From: Novosphingobium pokkalii
GTDB taxonomy: Bacteria; Pseudomonadota; Alphaproteobacteria; Sphingomonadales; Sphingomonadaceae
NCBI RefSeq assembly: GCF_014652855.1
Contig: NZ_BMZP01000017.1
Location: 37,097-101,096, forward strand
DNA: 64,000 nucleotides
Reading direction: 5' to 3'
Shown: piece by piece, positions 16,991 through 25,235 of the stretch
How positions within the stretch are numbered: the stretch's first letter is position 1
Layout: every line of letters begins with the position of its first letter
Notes under the pieces: model-generated
Databases searched by the model: none
The model's input: only the letters and a program-made list of their open reading frames with translations
What the model was told of the DNA's origin: nothing
Translations under genes and position numbers: made by a program

Positions 16991-18016
16991 ATGGACAAGA
17001 AGAAACTGCTGCTGCTGGGAGGGGCTGGGCTCGCAGCGATCCTCATGGCCAATGTCGGCCTCAACATGGTGCGCGGTTCCGGCTCACCCCAGGCGGCGGC
17101 CGCCGCCAAGGTGGAAATGGGTTCCAAGGTGCTGGTGGCGCAACGCGCCCTGCCGGTGGGCACGATCATCACCGCCGACTCCATCGGCTTCAAGGCCTGG
17201 CCCAAGGAAATGGTGCAGGACGCCTATTTCCTGGAAGGCGAGGCCGACATGCAGAAGCTGCTCGGCACCGTGGTGCGCAACCCGATCACCGCCGGTGAAC
17301 CGATCACGCAAGGCTCGCTGGTCGCGCCCGGCGATCGCGGCTTCCTCGCCGCCGCGCTCGGGCCGGGCATGCGCGCCGTCACCATTCCGGTTTCCGCGCG
17401 CACCGGCGTGGCCGGCTTCGTGTTTCCGGGCGACCATATCGACCTGGTGCTGACCCAGACCGTCAAGGGCAATGACCCCCAGCCGCTCAAGGCTTCGGAA
17501 ACGATCATCCGCAACTTGCGCGTGCTCGCCACCGACCAGTCTGCCACGCAGGAGCAAGTCGAAGGCAAGACCAAGGTCAAGGCCTTCAGCACGGTCACCG
17601 TGGAAGTGACGCCCAAGATCGCCGAGAAGATCGCCGTGGCGCAGACCATCGGCACGCTCAGCCTGTCGCTGCGCTCGCTGGCCGACAATTCGGCCGAGCT
17701 GGAGCAGGCGATCGCCTCGGGCGATGTCAAGGTTCCCGCCGGCGCCAGCCCGCAGGACGAGGAAAAGCTGCTCAAGCAGGCGCTGGCCCATCCTCTCGAC
17801 GGCGGCACCAGCTTTGCCACCGGCGGCGATGTCTCGCGGTTCCAGCGCAAGTCCATGCCGCCGATGGGCGGTGGCGGCAGCGGCGGCTTCACCGCGCCAC
17901 CCGCACCTGCGCCTGCGGCCGTGGCCGGCCCGGTGGCGCCACCGCGCCCGCGCGGCCCGGTCGTCAACATCACCCGCGGCAAGGACACCGTGACCGTCAG
18001 CGTGGGAGCGCAGTGA
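16991..18016 (+). CDS. cpaB: Flp pilus assembly protein CpaB (RcpC)
   Basis: Periplasmic protein of the Tad secretion apparatus, associated with the secretin. The 341-residue chain has one N-terminal hydrophobic helix (residues 5-22), a SAF domain with VLVAQRALPVGTIITADS and VVRNPITAGEPITQGSLV, and the downstream VTIPVSARTGVAGFVFPGD repeat typical of CpaB. The last 80 residues are Gly/Pro-rich (PPMGGGGSGGF, PPAPAPAAVAGPVAPP), likely unfolded. The stop is followed one base later by the cpaC start. Confidence 0.93.
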   Translation: MDKKKLLLLGGAGLAAILMANVGLNMVRGSGSPQAAAAAKVEMGSKVLVAQRALPVGTIITADSIGFKAWPKEMVQDAYFLEGEADMQKLLGTVVRNPITAGEPITQGSLVAPGDRGFLAAALGPGMRAVTIPVSARTGVAGFVFPGDHIDLVLTQTVKGNDPQPLKASETIIRNLRVLATDQSATQEQVEGKTKVKAFSTVTVEVTPKIAEKIAVAQTIGTLSLSLRSLADNSAELEQAIASGDVKVPAGASPQDEEKLLKQALAHPLDGGTSFATGGDVSRFQRKSMPPMGGGGSGGFTAPPAPAPAAVAGPVAPPRPRGPVVNITRGKDTVTVSVGAQ

Positions 18017-18017
18017 G

Positions 18018-19595
18018 ATGAACGCCGTCTTCGCTTTCCGCCAGTCCGCCTCGTTCCGCCGCGCCGCCAGGGGCCAGAGCATGTCGAACCGCTTCTCTTC
18101 CATGCTGCTCCCGGCCATGGCTCTCGTCACGCCGCTGGCCGCGCTGGCCCCGGCCGCCCATGCCCAGAACGTGACCAGCCCGGCCCGCTCGATCGCGGTG
18201 GGCCTGGGCCGGGGTGAACTCATCACCCTGCCCTCGCGCATGGCCGACATTTTCGTGGCGGACGACAAGGTCGCCGACGTGCAGGTGAAATCGACCAACC
18301 AGCTCTATGTCTTCGGCAAGGGGCCGGGCGAGACCACGGTCTATGCCAGCAATGCCAAGGGTGACGTGATCTGGTCGGCCAACGTGCGCGTGGGCACCAA
18401 TATCGACAGCATCGACCAGATGCTGCACCTCGCCATGCCCGATGCCAAAGTGCAGACGGCAACGATGAACAACACTGTGCTGCTGACCGGCACCGTGAAC
18501 GCACCCGAAGATGCCGCCGAGGCCGAACGCCTGGTCAAGGCTTTCGTGGGCGAGAAGATGCAGGTGATCAGCCGGCTCAAGACGGCCACGCCGTTGCAGG
18601 TCATGCTTCAGGTGCGCATTGCCGAAGTGAGCCGTACGCTGACCCGCTCGATCGGGATGAACTGGGCCACGGCTTCCTCGGGCGACGGGTTCAAGTTCGG
18701 CATTGGCCAGGGCAGCGCCGCCACGCAATACGTGGCCGGTGGCCCGCTGATTACCGGGATGTCCACCGCGCTCAACGCCACGACCACGGTCACGCCATCG
18801 GCAGCCACCGGCACGCGCCTGGTCGGCAACGGCAAGCTGTTCGGCATGGACGTGCTGGGCGCGCTGGACCTGGGCGAAACGATCGGCCTGGCCAACACCC
18901 TCGCTGAACCCAACCTCACCGCGCTGTCGGGCGAGACGGCCGAGTTCCTCGCCGGGGGTGAATTCCCGATCCCGCTGTCACAGGGCCTGGGCACCACCAG
19001 CATCGAATACAAGAAATACGGCGTCAGCCTGGCCTACACCCCCACGGTGCTGACCAACGGGCGCATCTCGCTGCGGGTGCGGCCGGAAGTGTCGGAACTG
19101 TCCACCGACGGGGCGATCTCGCTCAGCGGCTATTCGATCCCGGGGCTGAAAGTGCGCCGCGCCGAAACCACCGTGGAACTGGGCTCTGGCCAGAGCTTCA
19201 TGATCGCCGGCCTGCTCAGCAATTCGGCGCAGAACACGATCACCAAGCTGCCCGGCGCGGGCGACCTGCCGATCCTGGGCTCGCTGTTCCGCTCCACCGC
19301 GTTCAAGAAGGGCGAGACCGAACTGGTGATCGTGGTCACGCCGTACCTGGTCAAGCCGGTCGACGCCAAGGACATCAAGCTGCCGACCGACGGCTTCCGC
19401 GCCGCCGACGCCGTGCAGCAGGTGCTGGGCAACCAGGAAACCGCGCCTTCCAACGGCGAGACCCGCCCGCTGCCGACCGAGCGCGAAGGCACGGTGCAGG
19501 GGCCGCCGCCGCCCAAGGTGGGCGACGCCCGCAGTCCGCAGGCCGACAAGACCAAGCAGGCCAGCGCCGACATCAAGCCCGGCTTCAGCCTGTGA
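18018..19595 (+). CDS. cpaC: Secretin CpaC (RcpA)
   Basis: Outer-membrane secretin ring of the Tad pilus. The 525-residue protein has an N-terminal signal peptide (cleavage likely after APAAHA), a POTRA-like/BON region containing VLLTGTVNAPEDAAEAERL, and the secretin core with VMLQVRIAEVSRTL, AEPNLTALSGETAEFLAGGEFPIP (split here as two adjacent motifs) and the terminal GDLPILGSLFRS. The C-terminal 80 residues are hydrophilic and Pro/Glu-rich. A second ATG at 18081 could also start it, giving a shorter signal peptide. Confidence 0.95.
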   Translation: MNAVFAFRQSASFRRAARGQSMSNRFSSMLLPAMALVTPLAALAPAAHAQNVTSPARSIAVGLGRGELITLPSRMADIFVADDKVADVQVKSTNQLYVFGKGPGETTVYASNAKGDVIWSANVRVGTNIDSIDQMLHLAMPDAKVQTATMNNTVLLTGTVNAPEDAAEAERLVKAFVGEKMQVISRLKTATPLQVMLQVRIAEVSRTLTRSIGMNWATASSGDGFKFGIGQGSAATQYVAGGPLITGMSTALNATTTVTPSAATGTRLVGNGKLFGMDVLGALDLGETIGLANTLAEPNLTALSGETAEFLAGGEFPIPLSQGLGTTSIEYKKYGVSLAYTPTVLTNGRISLRVRPEVSELSTDGAISLSGYSIPGLKVRRAETTVELGSGQSFMIAGLLSNSAQNTITKLPGAGDLPILGSLFRSTAFKKGETELVIVVTPYLVKPVDAKDIKLPTDGFRAADAVQQVLGNQETAPSNGETRPLPTEREGTVQGPPPPKVGDARSPQADKTKQASADIKPGFSL

Positions 19596-19621
19596 CCGAT
19601 CCCGCGACAAGGAACCCGCCC

Positions 19622-20323
19622 ATGTCCACCCCGCGCAACAGCATCGACCGGCGTATCGGCCAGCGTATTCGCAATATGGCCCTGGCCTTCACCGCCCTCG
19701 CCTTCACCGGCGCGCTGGCCGGTTGCGTCGGCGGCCAGCCGACCAACCGTTCGCTCAACAGCGTCCACCAGCCCGTGGTCGAGCGCACCAGCTATACCCT
19801 GGATATCAACACGCTGCCCGGCGGCGGCGTACCGGTGAGCGAACAGCGCCGCCTGGCCGGCTGGTTCGAATCGCTGGGCCTGGGCTATGGCGACAAGGTG
19901 GCGCTGGACGACCCGGCCGCTGATCCCGCCACGCGCGCGGCCGTGCAGGCCGTGCTTTCGGCCCACGGCCTGATGCTGGCCGATGCCGTGCCGGTGACGG
20001 CCGGAACGCTTGCTCCAGGCACGGCGCGCCTGGTCATCGCGCGCACCACCGCCTCGGTTCCGGGCTGCCCGGACTGGTCCACCCACAACGATGGCAATGG
20101 CAACAATGCCACGTCGACCAACTATGGCTGCGCGGTGAATTCCAACCTGGCGGTGATGGTCGCCAACAAGGAAGACCTGGTGCGCGGCCAGACCGGCGAT
20201 GGCAGCACAGCCGTGATGAGCGGCAACAAGGCGATCGAGGCCTATCGCAACAATCCTCCCAGCGGGATGGGCGGTGCCACCGTCAGAAAGGTCAACACCT
20301 CCACCGCAACGGCGAGCAACTGA
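19622..20323 (+). CDS. cpaD: CpaD family pilus lipoprotein
   Basis: A 233-residue protein with a lipobox-like GALAGCVGG after a short hydrophobic helix, so probably a lipoprotein that assists the secretin (CpaD/RcpB type). The conserved ending with GCPDWSTHNDGN, NYGCAVNSNLAVMVANKEDLVRG is diagnostic for CpaD. The ATG at 19622 is chosen because AAGGA sits eight bases upstream; an in-frame GTG at 19592 overlaps the cpaC stop but would put 10 polar residues before the signal. One base separates its stop from the cpaE start. Confidence 0.92.
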   Translation: MSTPRNSIDRRIGQRIRNMALAFTALAFTGALAGCVGGQPTNRSLNSVHQPVVERTSYTLDINTLPGGGVPVSEQRRLAGWFESLGLGYGDKVALDDPAADPATRAAVQAVLSAHGLMLADAVPVTAGTLAPGTARLVIARTTASVPGCPDWSTHNDGNGNNATSTNYGCAVNSNLAVMVANKEDLVRGQTGDGSTAVMSGNKAIEAYRNNPPSGMGGATVRKVNTSTATASN

Positions 20324-20324
20324 C

Positions 20325-21617
20325 ATGAGCGCACCCTGGAAATCCGGAAACCGCGATCTCTTCGCCGCCTTCCTGTGCGACGATGCCGCGCTCGACGTGG
20401 TGCGTGCCGTGGCCGCCGACATGGGCTGGCCGCCGGAAAAGTGCGCGCGCGGCGGCCTGCGCAACGCGGTGCAATCGCTCTCGATCAGCGCCAGCCCGGC
20501 GATCCTGATGGTCGATCTGTCGGAAAGCGGCGATCCGCTCAACGATATCAACGCGCTGGCCGAAGTGTGCGAACCCGGCACGGTGGTCATCGCGGTGGGC
20601 CAGGTCAACGACGTGCGGCTCTATCGCGATCTGATCGCCTCGGGCATCCAGGATTACCTGCTCAAGCCGCTGGCCGTGGGCCAGGTGCGCGATGCGCTGA
20701 GCCAGGCCCAGGCGATCTTCAACGCGCCCAAGAACCACGATGGCAGCGCCGCCAAGCGCCATGTCACCACTGCCGTGGTCGGTACGCGCGGCGGGGTCGG
20801 CGCCTCCACGCTGGCGACTTCGCTCGCCTGGTCGTTCAGCACCGATTTCAAGCGCTCCACCGCGCTGCTCGACCTCGACGTGCACTTCGGCACCGGCGCC
20901 CTGACGCTCGATCTGGAGCCGGGGCGCGGGCTGACCGATGCGATCGACAATCCCAGCCGCATCGACGGGCTGTTCATCGAACGCGCGATGATCCGCGCCA
21001 ACGACAACCTGGCGATCCTTTCGGCCGAGGCACCGATCAACGCGCCGCTGATGACCGACGGCAGCGCGTTTGTGCAGTTGCAGGAAGAATTCCGCCAGGC
21101 GTTCGAGACCACCGTGATCGACCTGCCGCGCAACATGCTGATCAACTTCCCGCATCTGCTGGCCGACGTGAACGCGGTGGTGCTGACCACCGAACTGACC
21201 CTGGCCAGCGCGCGCGACGCCATCCGCCTGCTCGCCTGGCTCAAGGCCAACGCGCCCCACGCGCACGTGCACGTGGTGGCCAACAAGGTGCAGCAGGGCG
21301 TGGGCGAGATCAGCCGCGCCGACTTTGAATCCTCGATCGAGCGCAAGCTCGGCTTCGTGGTGCCTTATGATGCCAAGGCCGCCGCCAACGCCGCCAAGCT
21401 TGGCCAGACGTTCCTGGGCGCCAACCGCAGCGCCAAGGCCGCGCTGGCGATGAAGGAGGTGGCCCAAGCCATCGCCAGCCTGTCGGAGGAAAGCGACGAC
21501 GCCGCAGTACCGGGCAAGACAAAGGCCAAGGCCAAGCCCACCTCGCTGCTCGGCAAGCTGGATTTCAAGAAGATGCTGCCGGCCAAGGGCAAGACCAAGG
21601 CCGGTGCGCCGGCCTGA
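20325..21617 (+). CDS. cpaE: CpaE-like pilus assembly ATPase (ParA/MinD fold)
   Basis: A 430-residue protein with an N-terminal receiver-like domain (about residues 15-130, ending IQDYLLKPLAVGQVRDAL) and a ParA/MinD domain starting TAVVGTRGGVGASTLATSL. The deviant Walker loop keeps GGVGAST but no lysine at the first position, as in other CpaE proteins. It is thought to place the Tad machine at the pole or to regulate it. The C-terminus is strongly Lys/Ala-rich (KTKAKAKPTSLLGK). The ATG at 20325 follows cpaD directly. Confidence 0.93.
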   Translation: MSAPWKSGNRDLFAAFLCDDAALDVVRAVAADMGWPPEKCARGGLRNAVQSLSISASPAILMVDLSESGDPLNDINALAEVCEPGTVVIAVGQVNDVRLYRDLIASGIQDYLLKPLAVGQVRDALSQAQAIFNAPKNHDGSAAKRHVTTAVVGTRGGVGASTLATSLAWSFSTDFKRSTALLDLDVHFGTGALTLDLEPGRGLTDAIDNPSRIDGLFIERAMIRANDNLAILSAEAPINAPLMTDGSAFVQLQEEFRQAFETTVIDLPRNMLINFPHLLADVNAVVLTTELTLASARDAIRLLAWLKANAPHAHVHVVANKVQQGVGEISRADFESSIERKLGFVVPYDAKAAANAAKLGQTFLGANRSAKAALAMKEVAQAIASLSEESDDAAVPGKTKAKAKPTSLLGKLDFKKMLPAKGKTKAGAPA

Positions 21618-21668
21618 CCGCCGGAGGCATCATCCCGTTCCGCGTTTTTCAGGTAGGCAGGTCCGTCG

Positions 21669-22637
21669 ATGCTCTCTCCCCAGGTGATGTTCATGCTGGC
21701 CGGCCTCGCCCTGGTGATGCTGCTCCTGGGCGCGTTCAGCGGGCCGAACGCCAAGAAGGAAAGCACGCGCCGGTTGCAGCAGGTGCGCTTTCGCCATTCC
21801 GACAGCGCGGTGGACAAAGTGGAGGCGCAGTATCGCAAGGCGATCGCCTCGCGCACGCCCCGCGCCTATCGGGTCGCCGGCTCCGCCTCGCGCACCGAGG
21901 CGCTGGCGCTGCGCCTGCATCGCACCGGCAAGGGCTGGACGCTGTCGCAATACCTCTACGCTTCGCTGGGCCTGGGCCTGACCGTGGCGGCGCTGATCTT
22001 CCTCAAGACCGGCGCGCTGCTGCTGGCCGTTCCGGCCGGTCTGCTGGTGGGCGCGGGGATTCCCCACTTCGTGGTCAACCGCGCCATCACCAAGCGCACG
22101 AACGCCTTTGTCACCCGCTTTCCCGATGCGCTGGAACTGCTGGTGCGCGGGCTGCGCTCCGGCCTGCCGATCACCGAGACGCTGGGCGTTGTCGCCAGCG
22201 AGCTGCCCGGCCCGGTGGGCGAAGAGTTCAAGCTGGTGACCGACCGGATCAAGGTGGGCAAGACCATGGAGGAAGCGCTTCAGGACACCGCCGACCGGCT
22301 GGACATGGCCGAATTCAGCTTCTTCTGCATCACCCTGGCGATCCAGCGCGAGACCGGCGGCAATTTGGCGGAAACGCTTGCCAACCTGGCCGACGTGCTG
22401 CGCAAGCGCGCGCAGATGAAGCTCAAGATCAAGGCGATGAGTTCGGAATCGAAGGCTTCGGCCTATATCGTCGGCGCCCTGCCGTTCATCGTCTTTGGCC
22501 TGATCTATTGGATCAACCCGGTCTACATGGGCAAGTTCTTCATCGACGAGCGCCTGATCGTGGCGGGCATGGGCGGCCTGTGCTGGCTGGGCCTGGGCGC
22601 CTTCATCATGGCCAAGATGGTCAGCTTCGAGATCTGA
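21669..22637 (+). CDS. tadB: Tad pilus platform protein TadB
   Basis: A 322-residue inner-membrane protein of the type II secretion F family. An N-terminal helix, a pair of central helices and a C-terminal helix flank the cytoplasmic T2SSF domain with RFPDALELLVRGLRSGLPITE and QRETGGNLAETLANLADVLR. It acts with TadC as the platform that the TadA/CpaF ATPase drives. That ATPase would normally lie between cpaE and tadB, but only 51 bases separate them here. Confidence 0.93.
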   Translation: MLSPQVMFMLAGLALVMLLLGAFSGPNAKKESTRRLQQVRFRHSDSAVDKVEAQYRKAIASRTPRAYRVAGSASRTEALALRLHRTGKGWTLSQYLYASLGLGLTVAALIFLKTGALLLAVPAGLLVGAGIPHFVVNRAITKRTNAFVTRFPDALELLVRGLRSGLPITETLGVVASELPGPVGEEFKLVTDRIKVGKTMEEALQDTADRLDMAEFSFFCITLAIQRETGGNLAETLANLADVLRKRAQMKLKIKAMSSESKASAYIVGALPFIVFGLIYWINPVYMGKFFIDERLIVAGMGGLCWLGLGAFIMAKMVSFEI

Positions 22638-22653
22638 GCCAAGGACCACGCTG

Positions 22654-23667
22654 ATGGAACAGACCCCCGCCGCCCCCACGCTGCTCGGCATCAATGTCGT
22701 CCACGCCGGCTCGATCCTGCTGATGCTGGCCGCCGCCGCGATGATCCTGGCGATCTATGCCGCGATCACGGTGCGCGATCCCATGGCCAAGCGCGTCAAG
22801 GCGCTGGGCGAGCGGCGCGAGCAGCTCAAGGCCGGCATCATCACCTCGACCGCGCGCAAGCGCAACTCGATCGTTCGCCGCAACCAGACCACCGACACCA
22901 TCCGCAGCGTGCTGGAAAAGCTGCGCGTGTTGCAGGACAGCCAGTTGGCCGTGGTGCAGCAGCGCCTGGCCCAGGCCGGCATCCGCAAGAAGGAATGGGC
23001 GGTTGCGGTGATCTTTGGCCGCATGATCGGCCCGATCGTGCTGGGCGGCCTGGCGATCCTGTGGATCTACGTGCTCCAGTTCTTTCCCGAATGGGGCGCG
23101 TTCAAGCGCTTCATGGGCTTCGCCGTGATGGTCATTTTCGGCTACAAGGCGCCCGACATCTGGATCGCCAACCTGGTGTCCAAGCGCACCCACGCCATCC
23201 GCAAGGGCCTGCCCGATGCGCTCGACCTGCTGGTGATCTGCGCCGAAGCCGGCCTGACCGTGGACGCCGCCTTTGGGCGCGTGGCGCGCGAACTGGGCCG
23301 CGCCTATCCCGAACTGGGCGACGAATTCGCGCTGACCGCGATCGAGCTGTCGTTCCTCACCGAGCGGCGCCAGGCCTTTGAAAACCTGGCCTATCGCGTC
23401 AATCTCGATTCGGTGAAGGGCGTGACCACCACGATGGTCCAAACCGAACGCTATGGCACGCCGCTGGCCTCGGCGCTGCGCGTGCTCTCAGCCGAATTCC
23501 GCAACGAGCGCATGATGCGCGCCGAAGAAAAGGCCGCGCGCCTGCCGGCGATCATGACCGTGCCGCTGATCCTGTTCATCCTGCCGACGCTGTTCATCGT
23601 CATCCTCGGCCCGGCTGCCTGCGCGATCAGCGACCAGTTCATCAACCGCAAGCCGCCTACGCCGTAA
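22654..23667 (+). CDS. tadC: Tad pilus platform protein TadC
   Basis: The second platform protein, 337 residues, with hydrophobic segments near residues 12-32, 115-165 and 295-320. Its T2SSF domain contains KGLPDALDLLVICAEAGLTVDAAF (shown here as overlapping shorter motifs in the family) and LSAEFRNERMMRAEEKAARLPA. It starts 16 bases after tadB and is the last gene of the pilus operon. A large palindromic repeat follows and may terminate the transcript. No tadE, tadG or flp pilin gene is found nearby. Confidence 0.92.
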   Translation: MEQTPAAPTLLGINVVHAGSILLMLAAAAMILAIYAAITVRDPMAKRVKALGERREQLKAGIITSTARKRNSIVRRNQTTDTIRSVLEKLRVLQDSQLAVVQQRLAQAGIRKKEWAVAVIFGRMIGPIVLGGLAILWIYVLQFFPEWGAFKRFMGFAVMVIFGYKAPDIWIANLVSKRTHAIRKGLPDALDLLVICAEAGLTVDAAFGRVARELGRAYPELGDEFALTAIELSFLTERRQAFENLAYRVNLDSVKGVTTTMVQTERYGTPLASALRVLSAEFRNERMMRAEEKAARLPAIMTVPLILFILPTLFIVILGPAACAISDQFINRKPPTP

Positions 23668-23686
23668 GGCCTGGTGCCAGGCTTCG

Positions 23687-23782
23687 CACCACCCCCCAAC
23701 CCCCTCCTCTGAAGAGGAGGGGGAATTAAAGCGCTGAAAAGAAAAGCCCCCTCCTCTTCAGAGGAGGGGGTTGGGGGTGGTG
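23687..23782. repeat. Inverted repeat element, second full copy
   Basis: Arms 23687-23723 and 23747-23782 are near-perfect reverse complements around a 23-base AT-richer centre. The sequence and the flanking GGCTTCG match the element at 6591-6682 almost base for base, though the spacer differs. It lies between tadC and the leftward FAH-like gene, which converge. It may serve as a terminator for both. Confidence 0.85.
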
Positions 23783-23806
23783 CCGGGCCTTACCCTGCGC
23801 CGCAAA

Positions 23807-24568
23807 TCAAGCTGGAACACGCACCGCTTGTTCGATGGCGCCGAACAGGCTGCGCCCGGCGGCATTGCGCGCTTCCACGCGCAGGGTTTCGCCCGCCCCC
23901 AGCGGCGCGCCCGGCAGGGGCGCGGACAGGCTGACCAGCGTACCGGCGGCAAGCGCGCGTTCGGCGGCGAGCCCCGCAATGGTGTCACCCAGCGTCGGCG
24001 GCAGCGTCACTTCAACGGTTTCGTCCCCGCGCGTGACGCGCAGCGGCACGGCCAGCGCGCCATCGGCCCAGGCTTCGCCCAAGGCCTGCGGCGTCACGAA
24101 TACCGGGGAAAAGTGCCCGGTGGCGCCCGGTGCGCTCTGCACCGCCACGGCGTGGGCCAGGCCGACCAGGCGCACGCGGCCCAGCGCTTCGGCCGCAGTG
24201 GCGCCCTGCGGCACGTCGGCCGTCATCGCCACCAGGCCCACGGCCGAGGCACCGGGCCGGCGCAGCGGATCGCGCGCGCCCATCAGCCCGTCGCCGGGCT
24301 GGTGGCGCAGGGCATCGGCCGAATCGGTCCAGTGAAACGTGCGCGGCAGGGGCGCGGCGGCTTCCCGTTCGTGGAAACGCTTGCGAGGGATGGCGCCATG
24401 GGCCAGCTCGATGCTCAGGCTTTCCAGCAGATCGGCATGGCGGTGCCATTCGTCGAGCAGCCGCTGCATCGTCGGCACCACATGATCGGCGTCGGCATAC
24501 CAGGCGAGATCGTCGGACACCACGATCAGGCGCCCATCGCGCCCCTGCGGCAACGATGCCAGTTTCAT
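23807..24568 (-). CDS. Degenerate FAH-family protein
   Basis: The N-terminal 85 residues match the fumarylacetoacetate hydrolase N-domain type (MKLASLPQGRDGRLIVVSDD, then IPRKRFHEREAAAPLPRTFHW). The rest follows the FAH fold in outline (FSPVFVTPQALGEAWADG is clear), but the acidic metal-binding residues expected in the E-x-E stretch and the later Asp are absent, and the protein is 253 residues against roughly 320-335 usual. It probably no longer binds metal or hydrolyses C-C bonds, and may be a decaying gene or a non-catalytic paralogue. AGGAG lies eight bases before ATG 24568. It is downstream of marR in the same direction. Confidence 0.7.
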   Translation of the reverse strand: MKLASLPQGRDGRLIVVSDDLAWYADADHVVPTMQRLLDEWHRHADLLESLSIELAHGAIPRKRFHEREAAAPLPRTFHWTDSADALRHQPGDGLMGARDPLRRPGASAVGLVAMTADVPQGATAAEALGRVRLVGLAHAVAVQSAPGATGHFSPVFVTPQALGEAWADGALAVPLRVTRGDETVEVTLPPTLGDTIAGLAAERALAAGTLVSLSAPLPGAPLGAGETLRVEARNAAGRSLFGAIEQAVRVPA

Positions 24569-24639
24569 GTTCACCTCTCCTGTATTGGCTGCGACGATAA
24601 TATCCTGGTTCTATTCTGGTCTTGCTATTGTCTTGCCGT

Positions 24640-25098
24640 TTACTTGGGCCGCGCTTCGAACCGCCGCACCGCGCCGAGCAGCTTGTCGAGCAGCGCGCGC
24701 AGCTTCTCGGTTTCGCGCGGCGTCAGCGCGGAGAAGATTTCCTCATAAATTTCAAGAGCCTGCGGCCATATCTGGGCGTGGATCTCGCGGCCTTCCTGGG
24801 TCAGTTCAAGATGGTGCGAGCGTCCGTCGGAGACATTGGGGCTGCGCTGCACCAAGTTGCGGTCTTCCAGGACTTTGCACGCGCGGTTGACCGCCACCTT
24901 GTCCATCTGCGTGGCGCGAACCAGGTCGCGCTGGGTCAGCGGACCGGCATCACCCAGCACCGCCATGACCCGCCATTCCGAGATCTTGAGCCCGAATTGC
25001 ATACGATATTCGTTGGCAATGGCCTGGCTCACCGCACCAGAGGTGATAGCCATGCGGTAGGGCACGAATTCGGCAAGACGGGTCTGGGTTCCGGGCAT
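24640..25098 (-). CDS. MarR family transcriptional regulator
   Basis: A 152-residue winged-helix protein. The pattern ISEWRVMAVLGDAGPLTQRDLVRATQMDKVAVNRACKVLEDRNLV covers the recognition helix, and VSDGRSHHLELTQEG is the wing. It should bind as a dimer to a palindrome and respond to a small aromatic or phenolic ligand, as is usual in the family. It is upstream of and co-directional with the FAH-like gene, so it may control it. A near-palindrome overlaps its own start region. Confidence 0.9.
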   Translation of the reverse strand: MPGTQTRLAEFVPYRMAITSGAVSQAIANEYRMQFGLKISEWRVMAVLGDAGPLTQRDLVRATQMDKVAVNRACKVLEDRNLVQRSPNVSDGRSHHLELTQEGREIHAQIWPQALEIYEEIFSALTPRETEKLRALLDKLLGAVRRFEARPK

Positions 25099-25119
25099 GG
25101 TTTCGTATCTACGGAAACC
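25099..25119. promoter_or_regulatory. Candidate MarR operator
   Basis: GGTTTC at 25099-25104 and GAAACC at 25114-25119 form an imperfect inverted repeat just upstream of the marR start codon. A dimer bound here would block the start of its own transcript. Only the symmetry and position support this. Confidence 0.35.
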
Positions 25120-25235
25120 AGCGGCAATGGCAACAACGATATTTCTCTTAATTGGCTATCAACTCTTGCAATCGTGCAAGACAAGCTATCGCAGCGCAAC
25201 TTTCGTTACGCGCTGCATTGCAACAGTCCTGCCTG

